Both the position numbers and the translations under genes were made by a program. DNA of 64,000 bases, taken from positions 51,879 through 115,878 of the forward strand of contig OENT01000444.1 of NCBI GenBank assembly GCA_900239685.1, given 5' to 3'. The notes beneath the pieces were generated by a model. It worked only from the letters and a program-made list of their open reading frames with translations, ran no database searches and was not told the origin of the DNA. The stretch's first letter is position 1; every line of letters starts with the position of its first letter. The DNA is from Rotaria macrura (taxonomy: Eukaryota; Rotifera; Eurotatoria; Philodinida; Philodinidae). Below, one piece after another: positions 47,918-60,363 of this stretch.

Positions 47918-49850
47918 GTGTTCATGAATCTGAATCGAACACCAGCACCCTCACCCTCACCGTAAATAATGATATCCATCAAGTAGTAATCAGTCCTTGC
48001 ATTGAAGGGATTTCACAATAGACATTGTCTAATAGCAATACAATAAGACAGAGCAGTAATAGATTCTAGATAAACAAAATAAAAATAATTTGAAGAACTT
48101 GGTCGTTTTTATAAATATGGCTAACTTAGCTGCATGGACAGTGATAATAGCGAATCATCAAGCTCACAGGAAGATTTTACATGTTTCTATCTACTGATTT
48201 GGAGTAGAAAAAATTGATCGTGTATGGATTTGGCTTCTTTCGTAATTAATCAATGAACACTCTAACGTCGGAAGCTCAATAGTCGATGTACCCTTTTGAA
48301 TAAGTACCAGATCGATACATCAGATATTTAGAAAAAAGTTCGGGCTTTCTTATACTGCAGTTAACCATTGCCAGCACTAATGTTCTACAAAACTCGTATT
48401 AAATCTTTCTGATATCGATATCGTTGAGCAACTGAGGAGGGTACATCGATATTATTGACGTTAGATCACAAGACCCTAAGTTGTGAATCTATTGATGAAT
48501 ACATGCAATAACTTGAAGTTTTCCATTAAAAATATGCATACATTTCTCATCTGAGTGACAAAAATTATTTATACTTATGTCGACTATCGTATGTGATTAT
48601 TTCGATCAAAATCTTTCTACTCTCAATTTCTTTCGTATATCAATCGTAGTACAGGATTCATAGGTAACAGTTGTTTTGTAAAGTAAGATGTCTTTACCAC
48701 TTGTTCATCGACTGCTCATAATATATAAGCTGGTGTAGACGCATAGTTTTGAGTGTGGATGAAAATAAGTGACTTGTATCGATCGTCTTCGGCTATAAGC
48801 GACCACTTTAAACTGTTACTTGACTTTTACTCGTGAAATCTCTACCATGCATAGATAATACAATGAATAAGTAACGTCATTCGTCGTTGTTACCAGTCTT
48901 TACTGATTTATGACACTCGATTCTATATTTTAATATGTATCAGTCACAATTTGAATCTGGTTCAGGATCTAGTTGTCGTATTTTCCAGTAAACATTTCAT
49001 GTATATAGAATAAGCAACCAACGAATTAACATTTAGACAGATCTTTTCTATTTATGAAGTTTCTTTAGATGCTAGGTGAAATAGTGAGAAAAATAAATCG
49101 TGAAATAAACGCTATCATATTCATTTTCGTTTTATTAATTTGCTTTAGAGGGAAGAAAATTTGGGTCAGTACAAGATCATACAAATGATACTATCTATAC
49201 TTCCGTTTCACACTTATTCTGAAATCGATTATGGGTGATTCTTTTTTTTAGTATACTTTTTCATTTCTATTGATTCTTCAAAATGCTTTTGCTTTATACA
49301 TTCATGATCGCAAAGTTTAAGATGAAGAAAATTGACTTAGACCTTTAAATTATATGTCATCTTACCTGAGTTAAACTTGGCAGAACGTAGATTATTGATC
49401 AGTGAAACATTTCAATTGGTGATTACGTGGCTCTGAGAAGAATAAATCAATATTTTCTTGTAAAAGCAATAGAATTCGGAGTATTTTTCTCTTTGCATAC
49501 TTAAAGAAGAATGGCAAAGCTTTAAGACAATCTTAAGATTTTGTAACATCGCTTTTAGACGGCTATTATCCCAAATTCTGAATATAGTTCGATTGAGTTG
49601 TTCTTTCAGCTAAAATTCAAAGTTGTATGAAATATTGATACGAATTAAAATGTTAGTTGTGTTTTAAGTTCAAATTTTGACGCATCACTTTCTTGTCAAA
49701 GATAATTCTCATGCTTACCGCCTCAATTACAGCTTCTTGTTTAAATCTCTTCATTCAACAGTTCATACGCAGTTCATTTGGAAATGTAAAACAAGAGCAT
49801 CGTTAAAATTAAAAAAAACTCACTAAATTAATGAAAGCTTGTTCTGAACT
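47918..49850. other. Spacer, no secure gene
   Basis: A 27-codon acidic frame at 48134 (MDSDNSESSSSQEDF) resembles a protein N-terminus but stops without a usable donor. Nothing else is supported. Confidence 0.35.
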
Positions 49851-50775
49851 AGCGAGGGAAGGGAAGGCCCACAACTTCCAAATCCTTTTCGAACTGAGAC
49901 TCAGTTTACAATAGGTAATCGAAGATGCTGACTCTGAATATAACAACTGTTTCGGCTAACGTTTTGGTTTGAGCCGATTTTCGGAAAACCAGGTCTTCAG
50001 ACTCAAAAATCTTTTGGGACAAAAAGTTATTTCATGTGTTTATATGAAAAAGCATAGCACAAAATCTATTAAAAACTACTTTTCACGATGACTAGAGAGG
50101 TTTTAAGGTTGATTTTCAGGTTAAAATAAAAAATACTGAGGACGAGAATTCTTTCGAAATTCAAAGTTTTCTTCTGTTTTCCCTGTTCTTTCTAGACGAT
50201 TTCTCTAAGTGGGTAAGTAGCTTACAGACACGCTAAGTGCTGTCCGAAAGATCTTATAAAGCACTAGATTTAACAAGGCACAAGTAATCATGCATTAATG
50301 AAACAATTGCTTCGTTGTGGAACCTAGCGTGTATCACCTTATTGAACTCAGACATCGATGAACCCAGGGGCCAACACCTACATCTTAAAACAACACCTAG
50401 GATGTCTGAAAGCTACTTACCCACTTAGAGAAATCGTCTAGAAAGAACAGGGAAAACAGAAGAAAACTTTGAATTTCGAAAGAATTCTCGTCCTCAGTAT
50501 TTTTTATTTTAACCTGAAAATCAACCTTAAAACCTCTCTAGTCATCGTGAAAAGTAGTTTTTAATAGATTTTGTGCTATGCTTTTTCATATAAACACATG
50601 AAATAACTTTTTGTCCCAAAAGATTTTTGAGTCTGAAGACCTGGTTTTCCGAAAATCGGCTCAAACCAAAACGTTAGCCGAAACAGTTGTTATATTCAGA
50701 GTCAGCATCTTCGATTACCTATTGTAAACTGAGTCTCAGTTCGAAAAGGATTTGGAAGTTGTGGGCCTTCTCTCG
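49851..50775. repeat. Large inverted repeat: about 375-bp arms
   Basis: The left arm (about 49861-50245) and right arm (about 50387-50775) are almost exact reverse complements. For example, GGCCCACAACTTCCAAATCC on the left is answered by GGATTTGGAAGTTGTGGGCC on the right, and the inner ends CTAAGTGGGTAAGTAGCTTA and AGCTACTTACCCACTTAG also match. About 140 bp of single-copy loop lies between. The left end carries an extra GGGAA. I found no convincing target duplication. There is no coding capacity. It is a probable fold-back element or a recent inverted duplication. Confidence 0.8.
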
Positions 50776-52698
50776 TAGCAGACGATTTGAAAGTGAAATT
50801 CCCTCCAACACCTCACATAGTAAGTTCGAAAGACATGAAAAAGGTGGAAATTAAAAAAATCTACGAAGAGACTCGTAGATCTTTAGTGAACAGTTGAAAT
50901 TCATTGAAAAATGACTATAGACTCACCTTCACGATGCACTGAATTGTATACTTATGTTGTTCTGGTCTTATTTATAAACATGTGGTTTCCAATACGAGAG
51001 CCACTGCTAGATAAACACATACATTGATGTTCATCTTCAATAGTATGAATCTAGTTAATAATTAATCACGTTAAAATAAAACGTATCATCTATACATTCA
51101 TTAGTCTGACCGTTTTGCCCTAGTTTAGATTTCGAACAAATTTCAACAATAATTCACATCAAACTAGATGCAAGGGGAGAAGCTGGTTTTGCTGACTGCT
51201 ATTGATTGCCTTTGGTTGCTTTGAGTGCAATCCCCCATTGCACTCGATGTGAACGCCGAAGACTGATCCCATATTTTTCTTGCATTGATCAACGAAAAAA
51301 GAGATTACATGATTTCATATGCATGTTATTGCTTATTATTTCTATTATCGAACTATGTTGAGCGTTTTCATCCAAAGCTTTTCTTGCACTACGACGCAAA
51401 ATGATTCATTATTTTTATTTTTCATTAGAAGAATTCATTTTTCTAATGCCGAGGTTGTGTATACTTTTAACATGTCTATGAAACAGCCAGAGATATTATT
51501 TCAAATACAAGAATAGATTAGTCTACGTTTTGATTAGAAGATTTCGTGAATCGGCATATAGAAACAGAGTACTACCTTCTTTTTCTATCATTAGAATTCA
51601 TTATTCAATACTCAGCAAGGAATTACTTTACGAGTCTATTAAAAAGATTTCTGGTTTCCGTGGTAATGATGCATCAAAATCAATATGCTTTTTGACTTTT
51701 ATAAGCATGTAACATTCACACCATATAGTGGATACATACCTCTACAAGCTTATCGAAAAGGTTTGTTGTTCTAATTACGTAATTACCATATACTGTATTG
51801 TGTAGCCTTTTTTCTTAAACTTTCGTATCATGATAATCGACCACCATATTATGAATAGAGTAGAACAAGGAACATTAATTCTCTTGCATTTCTTATTGTA
51901 ATAGTGTTTAATAGAATTTCATGGAAAGTACAGGATGATTTTCTTCTTTATTCAAGTCGTTTTTCTAGTTACTCAATTTATATTTGTGTAAGGGCATTCT
52001 TTTTGTCTGTTTCCATCGCTGTGATGTGTATTCATATAGACAAACGCCAGCATAGAAATTCGTTGTTGTGCATTCAAATATGAACTCTTCATGTGTTGAA
52101 AAAATCATACAGTTGCTAATTGAGAAAATGATTTTGATGACTTATTAACGTGCTGTTTATGAAAAGATTAGGATCGTTTTGTTAATAATGTATCAAATCT
52201 ACGAAGTAGATATAATTAAGTGGTACATCTTATTTTAATAAGTGCTCATCGGTTTGGTTACTAATGAGAAGTGTGTTCATTGTTTCTACTTTTGTCATCT
52301 TTCAAAAAAATCTTCTTGCGTTTGCCATTTTTTCTCGTTTACTTCATGAATAGTGAATCATAGTATATGCCATTCAAATAGAATACTGATGACACTAAAG
52401 GATGCAACCTGATTCTTTATAGTTTGGTTGACACTTCATGGGTTCTATTATCCTGTTGGTTTTTGCTAGTTTTTGAAAGAAATTGAATAAGGTATTTGCA
52501 TTTTCTTTTTCTTTTTCTCGATGAAGAGTATTCATAGTTTTGCTGTTTCTGTTAAAAGAAATCGTATCAATCAATTCAGTTTAATTTTCATACTATTATA
52601 TACCATTTTACACTAATAGGCGAGTATGGATGCACACAGCATAATAAAAAATTTCTTTGTTTCTTTAACTCCTATCTTTGTCAATAACATAGGAAAAA
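50776..52698. other. Gene-poor stretch
   Basis: One small perfect hairpin (GAGTGCAA/TTGCACTC, 51223-51245) stands out. No reading frame with motifs was found. The first zinc finger expected for the downstream receptor-like relic was not found here. Confidence 0.35.
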
Positions 52699-53798
52699 TT
52701 GATGGTACTATTCTTTTATTTTCGTTTTATTTATGATGATAATGTTTACGTTTGTTCGCGGAGGAGATTTTTTAAACAGTGTATGTCTTCTATTTCATCG
52801 TGCAATGTTACGATTGGTTATGTCAACTGCCTTACTGTACAGAGTACAGAAAACAATGTTGCTTTTGTTATACTTCTATTTATTTCTCAATGATGGTATT
52901 TTTTCTTAACAATCGATCACTTGAATAGATTGAAATAATTTTGCCAAAATATGTTTTTCAATACAGTCTGCTGAGTTACTTCTGTTTGCTACAGAAGGAG
53001 TGTTTCCAAATCTTGAAGAAATTGAATGCCTTAAGAAGTCATTAATTAATGGTCTTATAAACATTTTTCAGCTTATAGAATTAAAAACCTTGCAAGCGTA
53101 CGTGCAAAACGTCTTCTACAAGTGAGCGATTATTTTGCCCACTTATTCATTTCATGATGTTATACTCTTTGAAAAACAAACGTTTGTGCTAATGATATTC
53201 TGTATGAACTCTTGTGTACACAATTTTGTTTATGATTCTTAAATTAATCTGCAAAGAACTTAGATGTTCATGTATTCATACAACTGTTTTAGGATAGTAT
53301 AATTTGCACTGAATCCTAGAAGAGTTGATTACTTAATGATATTTTTTAATGGCACTCATCCATATCAAACAGTTTTTAAAGTCAAACGATCTAAGCTTAA
53401 TTTCTAATCGTCAAGAGATGGTTTTTAATGTTTTAAGTTCAATTACAGAATTAAAAAAGTAAATATTGAATACAGTTAGAAAAGCATCATTGATAATGAT
53501 CATTATACAGTTTTGCGATCATCTATATTATAGAAGTTCAGATCTGATTCATAATCCTAGGTTTAGCCAAATACATCGATGTCATTACTTATTATTTCGT
53601 TTGAAATATGATCAAGTGAAAGTTCATCTTCTAGACAAAATGGATCATAGTTGATAATGAAATTTCATAGTTCAATTAGAAGTTTGGCAACTAATATTGT
53701 TGAAAATGAAAAACAAGTATCTCAAAATACGAATGATAAAGAAAACTCATCTACTAGCAGAGATGGTTGCCTCAATTCAATGATCACCATTGTTTAGA
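52699..53798 (+). pseudogene. Nuclear-receptor-like relic
   Basis: Frame 52699-52893 contains VYVCSRRRFFKQCM and later ENNVAFVILLF. These resemble the FF-K recognition helix and the second zinc finger (N-x-C-x-x-C) of nuclear-receptor DNA-binding domains, with the cysteines replaced by valine. A shifted frame then gives LNDGI where receptors have KCLxxGM. Downstream coding-like pieces could derive from a ligand-binding domain: 52967-53121 (AELLLFATEGVFPNLEEIEC), 53373-53458 (NRQEMVFNVLSSITELKK), 53531-53654 (IHRCHYLLFRLKYDQVKVHL) and a Ser/Asn-rich tail ending about 53798. Splice signals flank several pieces but their phases disagree. I see no first zinc finger. The family call is tentative and the broken state is clearer. 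Confidence 0.4.
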
Positions 53799-54470
53799 AA
53801 GGAAGCATTGCATTTCAAACAGTGAAAAACACCAAGTGATTTGAATTATGTGTCTTTACGTGAACAACGTTTTATAAATCTTTTCTATTCATAAACATTC
53901 GTTTGATTCATAAATTTTCGCTCAATACTGTTCATCATCGAAACACATATTACAACAGATATGTTATGATTAACTCACGATATGAATACCAAGTCATTTA
54001 TAAGAATCTTATTACATAAAGTAGCAAACTACGATGTATAAGCATTGAAAAGAGACTAGGATTATATAGTAAATATTTAAAAACACTTAATCACAAATCT
54101 TGTAATCCTAAGAAGTAGGATGATTCTTGAAATTTAATATAATCATAACGAATTCGGAAACCCTGATGACAGCTCTTTGATTCTGAGGAATATTTCCTTT
54201 TTTAGTCAGTTTTGATAGGATAGTAATGATTTAGTTGAACATGGTAGTCCTGTTTTTGATATCAAAGATCTATAAGATTACTATCAATCTGTACGATTCA
54301 TTTGACTTGGTCATTGATTAAACATCTCAACGAAGGCATTTCTTTCGCAAAGAAGAGAAAAAGAAGCGTCATCATCAGAATGAGATTATTATGATTTTCT
54401 TTCGATTGAAAATAAAATTATCACACACTTCATTGTAGTTTTCGAAAGAGAACAAATAATTAATTCAATA

Positions 54471-55482
54471 ATGCATGTTATTACGGCACTGGCTGAATTA
54501 GCAGTTTGTAGTTCGATAGTTAACTTTATACTTGGAGTTCCAGGTGCTCTGATGAACATCGTTATTTTCATCGGTAACAAAAAACTTCGCCAATCTCCTG
54601 CTACAGATTATATTGTTGGTCAATCACTTGCTGATATGACTGTTTTGTTTTATTTTCTGCTATCAAATACAGATCTGATGCCAATGAGTGATTCATCAAT
54701 GGGATGTAAGTTAAGATTCTTTTATAGTCGGTTTTCTGTGTATTGGGCAATGAGCTTTCTTGAGTTGGCTGCGTTCGATCGATGGGCATGCACCTCATAA
54801 TCCGTTTGAATACGTCTATTGGGTTTGATTCTTGTCGCTTGTGTTCTCTTAGTAGTTTCTTTTATCGTGTATCAACTCAGCCATGTTTCTTATCTTATCT
54901 ATTGTGATTTGATGGCACTAGGTTTACTTTGTTGGTGTTCTCATATAGTCTTTATCAATTTGTTCTCCATTATTCGTGGACTTATTATGTCCGGTTTAGT
55001 TCCACTTGTGCTTCTCATTATTTTTGGGTATGTTGACATACATAAGTATCCATCTTTTCGCTCACATTCAACAGCAAATGGTACGAAGCCACCATTTCAT
55101 ATGACAACAACAAATGACAAGAATGACCCTCATACGAACTATATTAAGTATTTCGTGTACTCGTCCTCGACTCATCTGTTTTACTTATTTGATCGTTAAA
55201 AACCAAGGCAATTTATGTCAAAGCTTGGACCAAGTCTCTAATATATTTCTAGCTAATGGGTTGACTCGTTTTATGATAGGTCTGAATTTTGCTTCATCGT
55301 TTTATATTTATCTGGTTTCATCACCACGTTTTCGGAAAACAGTAACCATGTACTTTAGACATCTCTTTCATCTAACAACTAATCTAAGTAGTACTATAAA
55401 TAATTTTGATCGATTATTGCTACTGACAGAACGTAAAACGATGGGCAAAAATGTGCGCTTAACTATTGAAACGGGGTCATAG
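54471..55482 (+). pseudogene. GPCR pseudogene (rhodopsin-like), two stops and a frameshift
   Basis: Frame 1 from ATG 54471 gives an N-terminus, TM1 (FILGVPGALMNIVIFIGN), TM2 and TM3 ending FLELAAFDRWACTS. It is then interrupted by TAA (54798-54800) and TGA three codons later. The same frame continues with IRLLGLILVACVLLVVSFIV (TM4) and TM5 (GLIMSGLVPLVLLIIFGYV). Between about 55114 and 55199 the reading must change frame to continue with TM6 (RLICFTYLIV) and TM7 (GLNFASSFYIYLVSSPRFRK). The DRW motif and the TM7 end match the same receptor class as the intact GPCR at 27.9-29.8 kb, but here the gene is a single exon. TM7 has the FYIYL stretch common in peptide receptors. It is most likely a retro- or relic copy. 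Confidence 0.75.
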
Positions 55483-56170
55483 GAATGAGATCGGATTATG
55501 ATAAACCATTATTGTAGATATTTAAGCTTGAATTTCATTTATGAGTTATGAATATAAAATGAACATGTGGCCAGTCTTGACATATCATACTTATGCACAA
55601 ATGCTCGTACATAGGGAAACGAGGATGTACGGAATGTATCAGGTAATGAATGAAAAAAACATACGGTAGATTTTTTTAATTCCCTCAATGATGACCCAAG
55701 CAATTCTTACTTCTGAATAGAGTAATTATAGGTAATATGTCGCTTTTCCCACTGTTTTGAATCTACAAGAATTTTCTAGAAACTCTGTTAAATAACGCAA
55801 TCACTGTTCCAAACTCAGTGTCTTGTCACATCTATTCAGACAACTCCAAAACTATCTAATGTCTTTTTAAAGAAACCCTTTCTTCCAAGATTGATTGTGT
55901 AGATACAGTTACACGATCCATTTTAATCATCGTATAATTTGCATTGCTCTCACATATGCTCACTCTTGGAATAGTGAAATTATTTTCTCCTAATTCTCAT
56001 ATAGGTCCGGTTCAGTTTTGACTTCAAAAGTATCATTTCATAAAAAAACAGAAATCATTGGTTGGTAACGAAAATTAAATAAAAGATTCTATCGAACGAG
56101 AGTAACGAGTACTATGCTTTACTGTTATCTACACATCAGTGTAATATAAGTTAGAATATAGTAAAGATAC
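55483..56170. other. Spacer, nothing recognised
   Basis: No gene or repeat seen before the AAGATCT-rich block. Confidence 0.4.
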
Positions 56171-56774
56171 GCAGAGTAAACAATCAGATACAAAGATCTG
56201 GCAATAATCTGCATCTGATCTTGAAAGATCAGACAAAAAGTCGTACAAAAATTCGTGATCTCAGAAGTCTGACATCAAGGCTTACTCTAAAAGTCTTGAC
56301 AGATCTTGTTCTTCTGTCGAATCTGATTATAAGATTATAGAAAATCTTATGCGACAGTAAGATCTTACAAGAATCTTACTGTGTGAATTGATGTAAGATA
56401 TCTGAGACCACCCCAGGTCAAAAAATCTGACACAAGATCTTATGAAATACATACAAGATCTTGGAATATGGGCGAAATCTTACAGGAATCTGACAAAAAA
56501 TCGTCGTCTCTGACATCTTGCATCAGATCACACAGTAAGATTCTTGAAAGATCTTATTAATTTGTAAGATCTTTCAAGAATCTGATTGTGGGATCTGATA
56601 CAAGATCTCAGAGACTACGATTTTCGTACGATTTTTCGTTGGATATTACACGATCATATAAGATCAGATGCAAAATCTTATTAGATCTTAACATCTGATT
56701 GTTTGCCCTGGGACGACTTTTTTTACGATTTCATTTGATCTTGCAAGACTTAATGTCTGATTTTTTGACCTGGG
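56171..56774. repeat. Nested inverted repeats rich in AAGATCT
   Basis: Many diverged copies of AAGATCTTACAAGAATCTTAC and its reverse complement fill this block. Two pairs of outer ends can be seen. CCCAGGTCAAAAAATC at 56412 faces its inverse ending at 56774. GAGTAAACAATCAGAT at 56174 faces ATCTGATTGTTTGCCCTGGG ending at 56712. The second set also reads CCCAGGGC on the right, so the two are probably related MITEs, overlapping or nested. I could not identify target duplications. Confidence 0.65.
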
Positions 56775-58347
56775 ATAATCTCAAAGAAGATTATTAATGA
56801 TATAACCATCGCGTGAATAGTCTGAGCTATCATAACAACCATAAGAACAGCGTGAGACATTGCAAGGAAATCAAGAAATTGATATATTCATAGTCAAACA
56901 TTTGAATCTATATTTTGCATTCTTAGAAACATTCTGAATACAATGTGAATAAACTAGTATAGAACACACGATCTGTACCGTAAGCTAAACGTATGTAACT
57001 GATTTTCTCTAAGTTCATTTATAGAAAGTGGTACGAATGTTTTCGAAATTAAAATTATTAAAATACGTGTAAATTTTCACTGTTGATATGCGTCAGGAAG
57101 GATGTTGCTTTTTTTGTAACAATCGGTGGGATTCGTATGCTCTTATATATTCGAAGTTACACACTACAGGTGCAGTACTATAGTCGTTGAGCCTGGAATA
57201 GTTTCGAAATAACGACGATCAGCTTCAAGACATAACTTCAGCGTATCAAATAGTTGAGAAGTATTCTATGTGTAAACTAATTGAAATCACATTGAAACGA
57301 TGCACATATGAAAGGATCGTCGAATAAAGATACTCAATTGAATTTTATTAAAAAATGTGAATCAATCGATGTATGTTCATTTACTACTAGTATACATAAA
57401 TCAATGATATTAGCTCATGTCATGCATTAGTACTTTTTCATCGATCAATATTTCTATGTATCCATATCATTCCGCTGTGATTTTATTCAAAAATGTTTGC
57501 TGAAGCATTTCTTTAGAATCGACTTTGCCAAAGATTAAACGTGACACATAAATAAGCAAATATAATTTTTTTCACGAACTATATTTTTACTTGTTTTGGT
57601 CGCATCAAATGAAACGATGATGCATATTGATTAAGCAAAAAGATTTCTGTACCCATACCCATTAACAAGTAACCTTACTCGTAAACTAATTGCTAATATC
57701 AAATGTAAAAAAGCCTGAGAATAGTCTCTAGCAACCTGATCAGTGATATAACTACAATGCATTATCTACAGATCGATCTTATATTCGTGAACATTCGTCG
57801 CATGTGAACAAAAATAGAACACAGCAATAAGTGTAGGTATTTTTCATATTCACAGATATATGTAACAATGTCGATAGAGCATAATAAATATCAAATAATA
57901 ATTCATAATTAATCTTGTTTCACCATTTATCGCATTTCATTCTTGTGATGCATACTTCCAATAGTAATTTTCATCATATATTGAATGTAACATGTTCATT
58001 TCAATTTTAACATCTATAGAAATCATCACTAAACAAATATTCTAAAAAAAGTGATGGCAGTTGATTAATTGTACACTTATCCTTGAAATCGCTTCACTCA
58101 CGCAGCATACTATTTCATACATGGAGAATTATACAATTCTATGGCAATTATCGAGCGATTAGATACAGTGAATGCGAATTGAAAGTAATCCGAGGTTCGC
58201 ATACACTCATTAAAAAAACTGAATGAGTTGTATGATGAATTTATTGATCGATCGAAAGTCGCTAAATAAATATTTTTGCTTTTCTTTTCATAAGTACATC
58301 AACAATGGTACCTGGGGAAGCATTATTAAATCTTCCAACTTCGTATG
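56775..58347. other. Gene-poor stretch, nothing recognised
   Basis: AT-rich sequence with no supported frame, RNA gene or repeat. Confidence 0.4.
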
Positions 58348-58355
58348 GTACCCGC

Positions 58356-58478
58356 CAGGGCTCGCAGTAGACCCTAAACAAGAAGGACAGCTTGTTCGCG
58401 TAATAACTGAATGACGATGTAATTCAATTATTACGAGGAGAAACAGTCCTTCTTTTTTAGGGTCTACTGTGAGCCTTG
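58356..58478. mobile_element. Small hAT-like MITE, 123 bp
   Basis: The arms CAGGGCTCGCAGTAGACCCT and, from the right, CAAGGCTCACAGTAGACCCT run inverted for about 50 bp each. The flanks GTACCCGC (58348-58355) and GTTCCCAC (58479-58486) match at 6 of 8, compatible with an aged 8-bp duplication. No coding sequence. The element interrupts a region with coding-like frames on both sides. Confidence 0.55.
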
Positions 58479-58688
58479 GTTCCCACAATAAGTTCCGAAA
58501 TTGGCTTCGAGAATTTCCTGTGATTATGATGTAAAACAGTGATTTTCCATTGGCAATAGATGTTATGCATTTCATCGAAATATTCTTGCATATTCATATC
58601 TTTTAGGGAACTCACATATAATTTTTTAGGAAATGATGCATGTCTGTTATAAGTTGAATATACAGAGCTTTTATGCTTCTTCATTACA

Positions 58689-58812
58689 GACCGTAGCAAA
58701 CAGTTTAATAGTTGATGAAGTCTTAGTCTATCTAAGACATGTGAAATTCATGTTTGAGACCCAACGAGGTGGCATGAACAAGCTTTTCTTCATTAACTAT
58801 AATCAGATGGCG
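58689..58812 (+). pseudogene. FLYWCH-like exon relic
   Basis: The exon-like stretch is bounded by the acceptor CATTACAG and the donor GTAAGT. It reads EVLVYLRHVKFMFETQRGGM, then NKLFFINYNQMA. The order F-x-x-(S/T)-x-RGG-x-x-L-x-x-x-x-Y resembles the first half of a FLYWCH domain. After the next plausible acceptor the frame stops after five codons, so the gene appears broken. Low certainty. Confidence 0.3.
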
Positions 58813-59257
58813 AGTAAGTATTAATTATCTATCTAATTTTTTCAGGCAACGATAAAACATGAGCGATCAATGAGTTTCTCTTGAGGAAAACTATTTAGAG
58901 TTGAGCACAACAAATTCATGCATGAGAAGCAAGTTGGATTCGGGGACTCATTCTAAAGTCCACACGACATAAGATGATCGCCGTGTGTATATTTTTAGCA
59001 CGACTGAAATTTCTTTATAACGCATTATTGGATTCCGAGATCGGTACAATGGAGTAGGAGGGCAATAGAGTGTGAAGGAGCCACCACAAGATAGCGATAT
59101 ATATCTTATTTAGGATTGAGACTTAGATGTGTGTATGAATCTTTAGTTTATCTCCACTTGCTGCATTTTGAATTGATCCACATCGAAATTCAATTGTTTC
59201 AGACATTCGATTAAAAAGGATGAAGTGATGTCTGTTTTGTTGTTTCAATGAACATTT

Positions 59258-60363
59258 TTATTCTGCTATAGTTCTAGTTATTTTAAAAAAGAAAACTATT
59301 AGTTCAAAAATCGACATCGAGACTGCAACCTCTTCCACATNCATCTTGCGTTGCCACGAACTCGATCGACTTCTATTCTCATCATGCATTTCACTGGCAA
59401 TTTGTGGAAGGACCATATCATCCAAAGAGTGAACATCTGGAAATGTGTCAAAAGGTTTCCATTGAAAATTTTGCATTATATCTGTTTCATTAGAGTTTCT
59501 TTGCCAATCAGTTGTTTGTCGAAAGATGTCGAACAATACCGTTGCAAAGATAGAATCATCATGATTCAAGATGAAACCAAATGAAACTATTGAAAGTGCT
59601 CGATAGTGTAATGGATATCTCAAATGTGTGTGTCACATCAAATCGATATTAAACGTGGGCACAATAATCGTGTTTTTTCGAACCGGTTTTATAAGAAGCC
59701 CATAGTTTCGTACGAGTTCTTGAAACAATACCATGTTCATATTATTTAAATTTGATGAGTGAAGATTGAGGGCTTTAAAGGGATCAAGAAAATTATATTG
59801 AGAAACTACGGCATCCAATAAATCGATCGATGGTATGAAATTGATATCAGAGTTCAGCAGTGTATTCGAAGGCACTGTGTCACATTGTTGCTTCTTATTT
59901 GTTGGAAATTTTCTGAACTATTTGATCGACAGGTTCACCATACTACAAAGTGTTCACAACAATCATTGTGATAGGTAAGAGGATGAAGACGATGTACGTG
60001 CCAAATCAAATCCATTCCCCATGGAACTGTCAATTGTTGATTTTAAAACTTCATTTCTTGACGTGCCATTCTTTTACAATAGTCTCGGATGAGATAATCC
60101 AATACATCTCCTGGTTGTGTCATTTCAGGATGACCAATGATTTGACGAAGTAGTAAAGCGTGATCAACTAAATCATGATATGTTATTGTAAATGTTGTGT
60201 CATCACTTTTTCTAACTTTGACATCGTAATTCAGGAACGATATTGAAAATGAATGTTAATTATTATCAGTTTATATTGAAGTTATTTTAATTACCGAGTG
60301 AAAATGTTTTCATGCTTTATTTGCCCTAAAGCTTGTGATAGTTTATCACTTATATGTCGTAAC
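59258..60363 (-). pseudogene. Broken GRDP-like (DUF1399) gene
   Basis: Glycine-rich domain-containing proteins carry repeated W-H-T-H modules, and their function in animals is unclear. Exon 60295-60363 (LRHISDKLSQALGQIKHENI) joins in phase across an 83-bp intron to an exon from 60211. That exon reads HDLVDHALLLRQIIGHPEMT, then an in-frame TAA, then VPWGMDLIWHVHRLHPLTYH, the first module. A frame change near 59940 precedes GEPVDQIV. The next piece, 59633-59875, ends IIVPTFNIDLM then TGA then HTHLRYPLHYRA. The TGA sits exactly where the family has Trp of WHTH, so it is probably a TGG to TGA nonsense change. A downstream piece reaches 59258 (FQWKPFDTFPDVHSLDDMV). There are at least two stops and one shift. 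An ambiguous base lies at 59341. Confidence 0.6.

Noticed and set aside
48134-48217. Acidic N-terminus MDSDNSESSSSQEDF as the start of a piggyBac transposase
   Set aside because: It stops after 27 codons, with no donor, transposase core or TTAA-flanked ends in sight.
51223-51245. Perfect 8-bp hairpin GAGTGCAA/TTGCACTC as a microRNA precursor or terminator
   Set aside because: Too short for a microRNA precursor, and terminators of this bacterial type are not expected here.
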